Source: Flavobacteriaceae bacterium (GTDB lineage Bacteria > Bacteroidota > Bacteroidia > Flavobacteriales > Flavobacteriaceae). Taken from it: DNA of 64,000 nt. Every line of letters begins with the position of its first letter. Position 1 is the stretch's first letter. The position numbers and the translations under genes are program-made. Where the stretch lies: positions 1 to 64,000 of the forward strand of contig JASBUG010000023.1 in assembly GCA_030148025.1 (NCBI GenBank), in the 5' to 3' direction. The notes under the pieces are model-generated. The model saw only the letters and a list, made by a program, of their open reading frames with translations, ran no database searches and had not been told where the DNA came from. Positions 35,847 to 43,809 of the stretch are shown here, one piece after another.

Positions 35847-36473
35847 TTAATTAATTGTCTTGGAGGTAGTTAACTTTTTATACAAGTAGTCTACTACTCC
35901 AATTTCGGGTATAAATTCATCACCTATTTTCCAGTCTGCATTAATTTTTGAATTACTTTTATCACTTTCATAATTTGACAAAGCATCTTTCGTAATCAGC
36001 ATATATTCATTAAACTCAATTCTATTTTTTAATAGCTTATGAGCTACAATTAATTCCTTACCATATAATTTAGGATAATCTTTTAGTATGATAGAAGCTA
36101 AATCACCAAAATGCACAACAAATTTTAAAGTTAAATTATGTAACCTCTCACATGTACCGCACTTACAATTATCAGGATTAAATGATTTTAGTTTTTCGTG
36201 AAATTTTTTAAACATTGTCTCACATTGGCTAATTATTTCATCTATCGTTTTATTAAATTCATAACTATAAAATAAAATAGCATCTCCTTCAATTTCTGAA
36301 ACCTTTAGATTGAGAATATTATTATCCAAAATAGTTTCTAACAAGGTACCTATTACAACTTGACTATGCTCTATATTAGAATTATTCATATAGTCTGTAA
36401 AGCCAGTTATATTGGGTATAATAATTAATGTTGGGCTAATTATGGATTTATTATTACAAACTTCTAATGACAT
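35847..36473 (-). CDS. DUF2652 protein (nucleotide cyclase-like)
   Basis: A 208-residue protein of the DUF2652 family. L-I-I-I-P-N-I-T-G-F-T-D-Y, VSEIEGDAILFYS and L-K-F-V-V-H-F-G-D resemble the adenylate/guanylate cyclase fold, where the first Asp and the later G-D-A loop hold metals in true cyclases. A CKCGTCERLH cysteine cluster is inserted around residue 108. Catalytic activity is not established and may be lost. It is the last gene of the second mercury operon, 16 bases from the TRASH-like gene. Confidence 0.8.
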   Translation of the reverse strand: MSLEVCNNKSIISPTLIIIPNITGFTDYMNNSNIEHSQVVIGTLLETILDNNILNLKVSEIEGDAILFYSYEFNKTIDEIISQCETMFKKFHEKLKSFNPDNCKCGTCERLHNLTLKFVVHFGDLASIILKDYPKLYGKELIVAHKLLKNRIEFNEYMLITKDALSNYESDKSNSKINADWKIGDEFIPEIGVVDYLYKKLTTSKTIN

Positions 36474-36489
36474 TTCAATATTTTTTTAC

Positions 36490-36867
36490 TCATGTACCAA
36501 TGCAACAGCCGTCATTAGCAAGTATTCCCTCATTAGGTATATTACCTTCAAGACGATTAATATAAAATTCTGGGTCTTTCTTGTAAAGATTCATACAATG
36601 TGGACAATGACAAAAATACACGTCCTGTCCATTAACATTAAGTTTAGTTGCCGAAGCGCGAGGTTTTTCAGCTAAACAAGTAGGACATACTATCAAATCT
36701 TTGGTTTCTTTAATATATCTTCCAGGGTTGCCCTTAAACAATTCTTTACAGCCGTCACAACAAAAATAAAACTCTTGTTCATTATAATAGTATGTTTTAG
36801 CTTTGTCTTTACTTATACCCAATCTCACTAAAGAACAACCACAAGTGGGACAAATAATTGTATTCAT
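36490..36867 (-). CDS. Tandem TRASH-like metal-binding protein
   Basis: A 125-residue cytoplasmic protein with two similar cysteine-rich units. The first has C-P-T-C-G, then YYYNEQEFYFCCDGCKELFKG; the second has C-P-T-C-L, then VYFCHCPHCMNLYKKDPE. Each looks like a TRASH or YHS-type metal site (CxxC plus CxxC near FxxxP). The tail has DGCCIG. It lies 13 bases after merA in the operon, suggesting it binds Hg(II) or another thiophilic metal and transfers it. There is no sign of MerB lyase motifs. Function is inferred. Confidence 0.72.
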   Translation of the reverse strand: MNTIICPTCGCSLVRLGISKDKAKTYYYNEQEFYFCCDGCKELFKGNPGRYIKETKDLIVCPTCLAEKPRASATKLNVNGQDVYFCHCPHCMNLYKKDPEFYINRLEGNIPNEGILANDGCCIGT

Positions 36868-36880
36868 AATTTATTGATAT

Positions 36881-38626
36881 TTAACTCGCACAGCAACTTA
36901 ATTTGGAAACATCTTTACCAAAGGTAATCGCTGCCAATTTGATACCTTCTCCCAATGTTAAGTAAGGGTAAAAACTTTCAGCTAAATCTTTAACTGTGAT
37001 ACCAAATTTAATAGCCATACTTAATTGTTGGATAAGTTCACCACCCTCTGGTGCTATTACTCTTGCACCAATTAATTTATCGGTTTCTGTATTGCGAATC
37101 AATTTAATAAAGCCTCTAGTATCCTGTGCTGCCAATGCTCTAGGAACATGAGTTAAGTCTAGTTTTGACACTTCAAAAGGAATACCTGCCTTTTCTGCTT
37201 CCAATTCATTCAAACCTGCTCCTGCAATTTGAGGATCTGTAAACACAACCCATGGTAATGATGAATAGTCCACACTATTCTTCGACAATGAAAATGCATT
37301 ATTTACCGTTGTGTTTCCTTCGGTTGCTGCTGTATAAACAAATGGTGGTGTATTTGTTACATCGCCAGCTGCATAAATATTAGAAACATTGGTTTCCATT
37401 TTTTCATTAACCAAAATATGTCCTTTTTCCGTTAGCTTTAAGTCAATATTTTCAAGACCTAATTTAGAGGTATTTGGTTTTGTTCCTGTAGCAACTACAA
37501 TGTGTCCTTTTTCAATAATTTGTGTTTTAGAACCATCGGGACAGTTACAATGTATAATAGTATCATTACCTTCTTTTTCCAATTTAAAGGCTCTAAAATT
37601 TGGTAAAATTTCAATGCCTTCACTTTTCATTTGTGATACTAATACATCTGTAATATCACTGGTTTGGCTACGTAATGGCCTATCTGTAAATTCTATAATA
37701 CGTACTTTTACACCTAATCGGCTATAAGCTTGTGCTATTTCCAGTCCAATATAACCGGCTCCCATAATGGTCAAGCTTTCCGGTTTTTTTTCTAAATCGA
37801 ATAAGGATACATTGGTTAAATAACCAACCTCATTTAAACCCTCTATATTTGGAATATTCGTAGTTGCTCCTGTAGCAATAACAAAATTGGTTGCTGTGTA
37901 TGTGTCTTTATCATTTACTACAATGGTATTTTTGTCTACAAACTCAGCCCAACCTTTAAGCATTGTCAAGTTCTCAAAATCACTAACTACATCCATATAC
38001 TTTTGCTGTTGCAATGCACTGACTAGCTCCTTCTTGTCTCTTATAATTTGAGCAAAATCAATATCAACTCCTTTAGGTTTTATGCCTTTAAAATTAGAAT
38101 GCGTTGAGTGATATGCTGTTTCCGCAGCTCTAATTAAGTTTTTAGAAGGCACACAACCCACATTTACACATGTACCGCCAAAATCCAATCCACCATTTAC
38201 CATTAATGTAGTAAGTCCTAAACTTTCAGCTTTAATAGCCGCTGAAAATGCAGCAGAACCTCCACCAATAACAATCAAATCATAATTGTATTTTTCTTTA
38301 TTATAGGATTCTAATTTATCCGTATTTTCAATATCATCCGAAGCGCAGCAATCCTCTTTTTCAACATCATTAATAACTGAATAATTACCTACATTATTTA
38401 CAGCATTTATTAAGTCATTTCTATTGAGTTTGTTCTTATCTATAATAAACTCTCCTTTTCCCGTTTCATGGTTTACAGAACTGCTAAAAACGCCTTTGGT
38501 TTTATTCATATCTTTTTCGATGTGTGATGAACACCCACTACAGGTCATCCCGTTTATTTCCAACGAAACTGTTTCTGCGTTTTCTGTAGTTTTCTTCTTT
38601 TTACTGAATATGTTTTTCATTGACAT
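36881..38626 (-). CDS. merA: Mercuric reductase
   Basis: A 581-residue flavoprotein that reduces Hg(II) to Hg(0) using NADPH. The N-terminal HMA domain has GMTCSGC (Cys29, Cys32). The FAD motif GGGSAAFSAA (121-130) and redox-active GTCVNVGC (Cys153, Cys158) follow, then the NAD(P)H-binding Rossmann part (IMGAGYIGLEIAQAYSRLG) and ATGTKPNTSKLG. The C-terminal pair is Cys578-Cys579 (LSCCAS), which delivers Hg(II) to the active site. All key motifs are present. The length fits single-HMA MerA, and ArsR rather than MerR precedes the operon. Confidence 0.95.
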   Translation of the reverse strand: MSMKNIFSKKKKTTENAETVSLEINGMTCSGCSSHIEKDMNKTKGVFSSSVNHETGKGEFIIDKNKLNRNDLINAVNNVGNYSVINDVEKEDCCASDDIENTDKLESYNKEKYNYDLIVIGGGSAAFSAAIKAESLGLTTLMVNGGLDFGGTCVNVGCVPSKNLIRAAETAYHSTHSNFKGIKPKGVDIDFAQIIRDKKELVSALQQQKYMDVVSDFENLTMLKGWAEFVDKNTIVVNDKDTYTATNFVIATGATTNIPNIEGLNEVGYLTNVSLFDLEKKPESLTIMGAGYIGLEIAQAYSRLGVKVRIIEFTDRPLRSQTSDITDVLVSQMKSEGIEILPNFRAFKLEKEGNDTIIHCNCPDGSKTQIIEKGHIVVATGTKPNTSKLGLENIDLKLTEKGHILVNEKMETNVSNIYAAGDVTNTPPFVYTAATEGNTTVNNAFSLSKNSVDYSSLPWVVFTDPQIAGAGLNELEAEKAGIPFEVSKLDLTHVPRALAAQDTRGFIKLIRNTETDKLIGARVIAPEGGELIQQLSMAIKFGITVKDLAESFYPYLTLGEGIKLAAITFGKDVSKLSCCAS

Positions 38627-38664
38627 TTATTTCTACTCCATTTAAATCTTAAAGTCGAAAAAAA

Positions 38665-38994
38665 TTAGACTTTATCCTCTATTAATTCTACTTTATATCC
38701 TTTTTTTTCAATTACTTCTTCTAATGCTTTAACATTAGTTTTCGAAGAATCATATTCTATAATTGCCACATCACCAGGATATTCAACAGAATGTTCAATT
38801 ACACCATCAACTTGTTTTAAGGTTTTATAAATGGTATTTGAACAGCCAGCACAAGTAATACCCGTAATCTTAAATTTGACTGTTTTAATGTTATTTACAA
38901 CTTCTTGTTGCGCATTAGTCTTGGTGTTTTGTGCACTTACTTGAAACGATGCAAATAATACTACCATAACTAATAAGCTTATATACCTTTTCAT
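38665..38994 (-). CDS. Periplasmic HMA protein (MerP-like)
   Basis: A 109-residue secreted protein with signal peptide (ending FQVSAQ) and an HMA domain containing G-I-T-C-A-G-C-S-N (Cys about 49 and 52). It lies between MerTP and MerA, starting eight bases after the transporter stop. As a soluble periplasmic carrier it would bind Hg(II) and pass it to the MerTP protein. The duplicated role of the HMA domain already present in MerTP is common in this phylum. Confidence 0.85.
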   Translation of the reverse strand: MKRYISLLVMVVLFASFQVSAQNTKTNAQQEVVNNIKTVKFKITGITCAGCSNTIYKTLKQVDGVIEHSVEYPGDVAIIEYDSSKTNVKALEEVIEKKGYKVELIEDKV

Positions 38995-39001
38995 TTTTCT
39001 A

Positions 39002-39601
39002 TTATTTATTTATTACTTTATAACCTGTAGAATTTATAGCTTTTTCTATATCTTCTTTTGATGTTTTTGTATTATCAAACTCCACTTTTGCGCTTGCTTT
39101 TTCATAAGAAGTATTCACATTTACAATACCTTCTAAATCATTAACTGCATGTGTAACATGTTGTTCACAAGATGCACAAGTCATTCCTTTAATATCAAAA
39201 TTAACAGTTTGAATATCTGACTCACTTACAACAACCACTTCCTTTTTATTGTCTGGATAAAAGATGTGAGAGTAATACGGAAAAGCAATCGAAACGGTTG
39301 CAAATAACGTTATGCCAATTAAAAAGCCTTTGGTCTGAAACCATTTAGGTTTTTCATCTATTTCACAATCACAATCATCTGTATTTTTAAGTCTATAGTA
39401 ATTATACCATGCATAGCCAATAGCTATTATAGCCAAACCGATTAAAAAGGGTCTAAAAGGTTCCATCCATGATAAGGCAGAGGCGCTTCCACCTACTCCT
39501 GCTATTAAGGCTATAACTGGTGGAATGCAGCACGACGATGCTGCTATTGCAGCAAACAACCCTGTATAAGCCGCATTTTTTGATGTTTTTTCTGTACTCA
39601 T
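39002..39601 (-). CDS. merTP: MerTP-type mercuric transport protein (second copy)
   Basis: A 199-residue fused MerT-MerP protein. The MerT part has A-A-S-S-C-C-I-P-P-V in the first helix and further membrane helices, with a CDCEI loop (about residue 77-82). The C-terminal HMA domain has G-M-T-C-A-S-C. It is clearly related in plan to the protein at 33629, but the two differ enough not to be a recent copy. It follows the ArsR gene by 14 bases. It should move Hg(II) inward for the adjacent MerA. Confidence 0.9.
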   Translation of the reverse strand: MSTEKTSKNAAYTGLFAAIAASSCCIPPVIALIAGVGGSASALSWMEPFRPFLIGLAIIAIGYAWYNYYRLKNTDDCDCEIDEKPKWFQTKGFLIGITLFATVSIAFPYYSHIFYPDNKKEVVVVSESDIQTVNFDIKGMTCASCEQHVTHAVNDLEGIVNVNTSYEKASAKVEFDNTKTSKEDIEKAINSTGYKVINK

Positions 39602-39615
39602 ATAACTATTATTAT

Positions 39616-39987
39616 TTATGCTATTTTTCTTTCTAATTTTATGGATTTAAAGATATTATCCAAAATATCCGTTTCATTCTCATTTAATGAATAGTATAAC
39701 GTTTGTCCATCACGTCTCGCAGTAATAATTCCTATATCTTTCATTTTCCTTATATGCTGAGAAATTGCGGGAACACTCATTCTTAATATGTCCGCTAAAT
39801 CACAAGGACATAATTCATTTTCCATATTCAATAAAAACAATATTTTTAAACGCACTTCATTACCTGCAATGGATAATAGTTTCGATATTCTTTCAAAAGT
39901 ATCAGTCATTCCATCAATAGAGTTCATACAATTAAGTAACTGTTTATGATTGGCCTCTGCCCGAGTACAAGATATTTCTAATTTCAT
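39616..39987 (-). CDS. ArsR/SmtB-family metal-responsive repressor
   Basis: A 123-residue winged-helix repressor. The alpha-3 motif E-L-C-P-C-D-L-A (Cys60, Cys62) matches the ArsR/CmtR-type metal site, and extra N-terminal cysteines (Cys7, Cys20) could complete it. The recognition helix is M-S-V-P-A-I-S-Q-H-I-R-K, followed by the wing ARRDGQTLYYSL. It is first in the mer operon and should bind the palindrome at 40028. In Bacteroidota, mer operons are often ArsR-controlled rather than MerR-controlled. Confidence 0.88.
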   Translation of the reverse strand: MKLEISCTRAEANHKQLLNCMNSIDGMTDTFERISKLLSIAGNEVRLKILFLLNMENELCPCDLADILRMSVPAISQHIRKMKDIGIITARRDGQTLYYSLNENETDILDNIFKSIKLERKIA

Positions 39988-40006
39988 GTTATTTGCTTTA
40001 GACGTA

Positions 40007-40047
40007 CAAATATATAATTAATTACGTATTTAAGCAAATACTTAAAT
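40007..40047 (-). promoter_or_regulatory. mer operon promoter with ArsR-type operator
   Basis: On the minus strand TTTG (40035-40038) and TATATTTG (40007-40014) are exactly 20 bases apart, matching the Bacteroidota promoter consensus. The palindrome ATTTAAG-N6-CTTAAAT (40028-40047) covers the TTTG box, so bound repressor would block the promoter. It resembles one arm pair before the di-haem operon (19824). Confidence 0.65.
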
Positions 40048-40700
40048 GATTTAATTTGCTCATTACTATTGTATATGGCATTGGCTGTTTGTTTATACGG
40101 TAAACTTTCTTAATAAATTGTATTTGGTGCTTAATTAGTGTTAATTATCATAGGTTTTTCTAAATAGCAGCAATACGAGATTAATTTTTTTTGTATTTTA
40201 TTTTACGATGTTCAATTTTCCAATGAGTATTAGGATAAATTAAGTTGAGATAATAGTTCTTCCTTTCTGATAGATGTTACAAACTGCAGTAAGCCCTAAG
40301 TATATGCAATTACATATAATTTTGTTTTTAAAGTCTAAATTATATGTTTTCAGATATAAAACGCGATTCATATTCACTATTTAAATAGCCTATCTAGGTC
40401 TATGTGAAATTAGTTTAGTTCTACTTCCTAACATTTAATATTTCTCATGGTTTTGTAATTCACTTCTGAGCTCATCACTGTTTTATCCTTTTTGACGGCA
40501 AAACACCAACATTTAGAAGTTAATCGGACTGCATAACCAGGCTCCCTACGTCTAGCTTAACTAGCTACCCTCGAGCCAAAATGCATTTTGTATCTCAGTA
40601 ATGCTCAGGGTAAACTCGCTCACCCTTTTTATAAGTCCTTGATTAATTCTAAATATTGAAAATCGTGTAAGCATCAAAAAAGATAACAGCTGAAGGCTCT
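40048..40700. other. Intergenic region between mer and mobilization genes
   Basis: A long AT-rich gap without a convincing gene or named repeat. A more GC-rich patch (about 40520-40625, with CTCCCTACGTCTAGC and CCCTCGAGCC) stands out and could be the remains of an element junction. Confidence 0.35.
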
Positions 40701-40832
40701 ATGGGAAGTAAATCAAAATATAGAATAATGAAATCATTAATAAACATCCAAATAGGAAGTGTAACTAAAGAAAATCAAAAAAGAAAAACGCTTCTGGATA
40801 TAATAAGTAAATCAATTTCAAATAATTATTAA
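40701..40832 (+). CDS. Possible 43-aa leader peptide before ssb
   Basis: The ORF MGSKSKYRIMKSLINIQIGS... encodes 43 residues, basic and without a membrane helix or known motif, and ends 15 bases before the ssb start. Position suggests an operon leader, but the evidence for translation is weak. Confidence 0.25.
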   Translation: MGSKSKYRIMKSLINIQIGSVTKENQKRKTLLDIISKSISNNY

Positions 40833-40847
40833 TCTAAAAATTTAATC

Positions 40848-41195
40848 ATGAGTACATTAAAAAACAAAGTGCAGTTAATTGGAAATATTGGGCAAGAACC
40901 AATCATTACAGTCCTTGAAAGTGGAAAAAAAGTAGCGCGTTTATCAATGGCAACAAATGAGAATTACAAAAATTCAAAAGGCGAAAGGCAAACAGACACC
41001 TACTGGCATAATATAATTGCTTGGGGAAAGACGGCCGATGTCATTGAAAAGTACGTTGTCAAAGGTAAAGAAATAGCGGTTGAAGGTAAATTAATTTCCC
41101 GTTCATATAAAGATAAAGAGGGGGTGACCCGATATGTCACGGAAGTGGTGGTAAATGAAGTTCTATTACTAGCTGCAAATAATGATAGACAATAA
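40848..41195 (+). CDS. ssb: Single-stranded DNA-binding protein
   Basis: A 115-residue OB-fold protein of the SSB family with NKVQLIGNIGQEP, A-T-N-E-N-Y, W-H-N-I-I-A-W-G-K-T-A, and the K-G-K-E-I-A-V-E-G-K motif. It lacks the long glycine-rich linker and acidic tip of housekeeping SSBs, as many plasmid and conjugative-element copies do. It heads the mobilization segment and likely protects transferred strands or supports element replication. Confidence 0.9.
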   Translation: MSTLKNKVQLIGNIGQEPIITVLESGKKVARLSMATNENYKNSKGERQTDTYWHNIIAWGKTADVIEKYVVKGKEIAVEGKLISRSYKDKEGVTRYVTEVVVNEVLLLAANNDRQ

Positions 41196-41215
41196 GAGGT
41201 AATTTAAAGGAAAAA

Positions 41216-41250
41216 GAGAGGGTGCTAAATAGGATAAGTTACACCCTCTC
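41216..41250 (+). terminator. Hairpin downstream of ssb
   Basis: A perfect nine-base stem GAGAGGGTG / CACCCTCTC with a 17-base loop lies 20 bases after the ssb stop. No long T run follows, so it may be a weak terminator or an RNA-stability structure. Confidence 0.55.
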
Positions 41251-41278
41251 AATCATTATTAACGTTTAAATTAATAGC

Positions 41279-41728
41279 ATGATGCATAAAATTAACGAAA
41301 TAAAGGTAAGTTACAAAGAAAAAAAGGAGGTGTCACAATCATTGACGATTAGATCTTCAAAGAATGCAGGAAAACTACTTTTTGAAACTTGGGATAAGAA
41401 TACTATCGGTTTGCAAGAAACCTTTAAAGTATTATTATTAAATAATTCCAATAAAATTAAAGGAATTTATCAATTATCTACTGGGGGAATTACAGGGGCA
41501 TTAGTAGACATTCGCATATTGTTTGCGGTTATTTTAAAGTCGCTTTCAGTGGGTGTTATTTTGGCTCATAACCATCCAAGTGGTAAATTATTACCAAGTG
41601 AAGCTGATAAACAACTCACAGAAAAAATTAAAAATGCTACTGTGTTTTTTGATGTAAAAGTATTAGATCATATCATTGTTGTTCCCAATGGTGAGTACTA
41701 CAGTTTTGCTGATGAAGGCATCTTATAA
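41279..41728 (+). CDS. radC: RadC-like JAB-domain protein
   Basis: A 149-residue protein with the JAMM signature A-H-N-H-P-S-G (His97, His99), followed by Ser and Asp110 of the metalloprotease site. Such short RadC proteins are very common on Bacteroidota mobile elements, and their activity remains unclear. The position between ssb and mob genes fits. A role in repair itself is doubted for RadC in E. coli. Confidence 0.88.
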   Translation: MMHKINEIKVSYKEKKEVSQSLTIRSSKNAGKLLFETWDKNTIGLQETFKVLLLNNSNKIKGIYQLSTGGITGALVDIRILFAVILKSLSVGVILAHNHPSGKLLPSEADKQLTEKIKNATVFFDVKVLDHIIVVPNGEYYSFADEGIL

Positions 41729-41743
41729 TTTAATATGTTGATC

Positions 41744-41941
41744 ATGATCTATTTAAATTATAACAATCTGGATGCTGAGACCGAAGAACGTTTACTTCAA
41801 AACTCGAAACAGGATGTGGAACAACAATCAGGGAATGATTTAAAGGCATATGCCATAGAAAATCATTTAGATTATGAAACTTTGTTAAGCGAAGAAGCTA
41901 TTCGAAATCTATATAGCTACCAGTACATTTTTAATATTTAG
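41744..41941 (+). CDS. Small acidic protein of mobile elements
   Basis: About 65 residues from ATG 41744 (MIYLNYNNLDAETEERLL); a start at 41735 adds three residues. It is acidic, with DLKAYAIENHLDYETLLSEE and IRNLYSYQYIFNI at the end. Such small proteins recur next to radC and mobilization genes of flavobacteria. No function is known. It starts 15 bases after the radC stop and is probably co-transcribed. Confidence 0.6.
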   Translation: MIYLNYNNLDAETEERLLQNSKQDVEQQSGNDLKAYAIENHLDYETLLSEEAIRNLYSYQYIFNI

Positions 41942-42371
41942 CAAAATAAATTTAATCTGACCTTTGACTTTTCAAGAGTCTTTTTTAAGTGAACTTCTAG
42001 AGGGAATATAAATTTGACGTTCAACTTTGCGATTTTATAAGAAAACATATTGATTGCTTCCAAAACCAAGTATTTGAACATATTCCACGTTTCAGTTTTA
42101 GATGGTAATTAAATACATTTATAGAACTTGTTTTTGGAGAAGGCAACTGACTTTTCAGTCTGTTGTTTGAAAATTTTGTTCGCTTGGGCGAACGATAATG
42201 AAAAGCAAGAGGGTAACACGCTACGCGATGTTTAGACAAGTTTCATTCTTTGTATATACTATAAACACTAGTGTTAAAGGTGGTTTTTGAAAAATATATA
42301 ATCGTTTTTGCAAAGTTTTTAAAGTAAAAAGGGCTCAAGCCGCGATTAATCGTCAAATTTTTAGAGTAAAA
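41942..42371 (+). other. Intergenic region with candidate oriT
   Basis: A 430-base gap before the mobilization genes. It holds the perfect stem GTTCGC-TTGG-GCGAAC at 42178-42193, then a GC-richer stretch with AAGCAAGAGGGTAACACGCTACGCG-like sequence (about 42204-42230). A hairpin followed by a conserved, non-coding patch just upstream of relaxase genes is typical of an origin of transfer. The nick site itself cannot be named. Confidence 0.45.
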
Positions 42372-42764
42372 ATGGATAAAGGATACGAAAAAGAACCTTT
42401 TACAACTATTAGTTTTAAATGCTCAGTAGCCAAAAGATTTAGGGTGTTTAGTAAAAAGATGGGAGCTTCAAATTCATTGACTTTATTAATGATGTTGGAT
42501 TTTTTTGAGAAGAATGGAATCTCCCCAAAGGAATCTATAGGGCCTCAAATGCAGACTTTAGAAGACCTGATTAAAAAGAGAATTAATGGTGTAATCGCAA
42601 TTATGAAAGACATTGAAAAAAATCAAACGAAACCCACTGTAGCCATGCTACAAGCCCTTTTTGAAGAAACTGAGCTCGAAAGGAAACCTCTCCTTTTGGA
42701 AAAGGATCAGGTAAGACATATCAAGAAACCCCGTTTTGTTGAAAAGAAAATTGAAGAGATATAA
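42372..42764 (+). CDS. bfmA: BfmA/BtgA-family mobilization protein
   Basis: A 130-residue basic protein with the family pattern FTTISFKCSVAKRFRVFSKK, then S-N-S-L-T-L-L-M-M-L-D-F-F and P-K-E-S-I-G. The N-terminal ribbon-helix-helix-like part probably binds the origin of transfer, and the tail is helical. It is encoded 17 bases before the relaxase, the same order as in Bacteroides mobilizable transposons and plasmids. It is expected to help relaxase nick DNA at oriT. Confidence 0.85.
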   Translation: MDKGYEKEPFTTISFKCSVAKRFRVFSKKMGASNSLTLLMMLDFFEKNGISPKESIGPQMQTLEDLIKKRINGVIAIMKDIEKNQTKPTVAMLQALFEETELERKPLLLEKDQVRHIKKPRFVEKKIEEI

Positions 42765-42780
42765 TGCTAGATAGAACTAT

Positions 42781-43809
42781 ATGTACATAAGTATTACTCC
42801 ACAAAGTTTAGGTGCTAACTTTTCTCAAAGTGTGTCTGATTTTGTAGACTATCTTGAAAAGGAAAATCAAGGGTCTGATCGCGAAACATTGGAGCATTTT
42901 TTTAACCAACATGGCGATGAGATATCTAATAAAGAAGTGATTGCCTCCATAGATGGAAATACTGCTAAGCTCAAAAAAAAAGAACCAAAATTTTATTCTA
43001 TTACAGTAAATCCAAGCAAATATGAACTAAAACATTTGAAGGATAAAAGTGATAATTTGAGACGTTATACGCGTGAATTGATGAAGGATTACGTTACTTC
43101 TTTTAACCGGGAGATTAATGGTAAACCAATAGGTATCAATGATATTATTTACTTCGCTAAAATTGAACACCAGCGTACCTTTAAAGGAACAGATAGACAA
43201 GTTCGAGAAAATCAACCGTTTGCAAGTAAGATACTTAAGCTCAAAAAAGATATTCGAAAAATTGATAGGGGAGAGTTGATTGGAAACATTGACCAAATTC
43301 AAAATAGAATATTAAAATTAGAGCAAGAAGCGCCTCATCAACAAGGTGGAAAGCACATTGTTCAAGGCATGAAAAAGGAGGGTGATCAAAGTCATATTCA
43401 TATTATTGTGAGCAGAAAGGATGCCTCAAACTCTGTAAGCTTATCTCCAGGAAGTAAATACAAAGCTTCGGAAGTCTTGATGAATGGTAAATTGGTAAAA
43501 CGAGGGTTTGATAGGGATGCCTTTTATGTTAAAGCAGAAATAACATTTGATAAAACTTTTGGGTATAAACGTAACTATGTGGAGTCCTACCAATCCAAAA
43601 AAGACTTTATTAAAAACCCAAAACTTTATTTTTCAGTACTGCTTGGATTACCTAAAAATGAAAAAACCATGGCGTTTAAATTACTTGGGCAATCTGGAGT
43701 ACCTGTAATTAATATTCCAACCAATAAAGTGCAACTAGCTATAAAAACTATTAGAAAACTTAAACAAGGGGTCGATGTAGCCATTAAATCAAGCTCAATT
43801 GGTATATGA
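42781..43809 (+). CDS. DUF5712 family relaxase (MobB/BfmC type)
   Basis: A 342-residue protein of the DUF5712 group used as relaxase by Bacteroidota mobilizable elements. The catalytic metal triad motif is seen in D-Q-S-H-I-H-I-I-V-S-R, with HIVQGMKK upstream, K-L-S-P-G-S or S-L-S-P-G-S downstream and Y-V-K-A-E-I-T as conserved strands. The likely catalytic Tyr is among Y-K-A-S and Y-S-I-T, not resolved here. The stop overlaps the coupling-protein start by four bases. It should nick at the upstream oriT. Confidence 0.82.
   Translation: MYISITPQSLGANFSQSVSDFVDYLEKENQGSDRETLEHFFNQHGDEISNKEVIASIDGNTAKLKKKEPKFYSITVNPSKYELKHLKDKSDNLRRYTRELMKDYVTSFNREINGKPIGINDIIYFAKIEHQRTFKGTDRQVRENQPFASKILKLKKDIRKIDRGELIGNIDQIQNRILKLEQEAPHQQGGKHIVQGMKKEGDQSHIHIIVSRKDASNSVSLSPGSKYKASEVLMNGKLVKRGFDRDAFYVKAEITFDKTFGYKRNYVESYQSKKDFIKNPKLYFSVLLGLPKNEKTMAFKLLGQSGVPVINIPTNKVQLAIKTIRKLKQGVDVAIKSSSIGI

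Noticed and set aside
40579..40587. AATGCATT palindrome as a further Fur-type site
   Set aside because: The half-sites are fused without the N7 core of the other two sites and it lies far from a gene start.
42021..42239. 72-aa minus-strand ORF over the candidate oriT
   Set aside because: Low-complexity translation without motif; it overlaps the hairpin and has no operon context.
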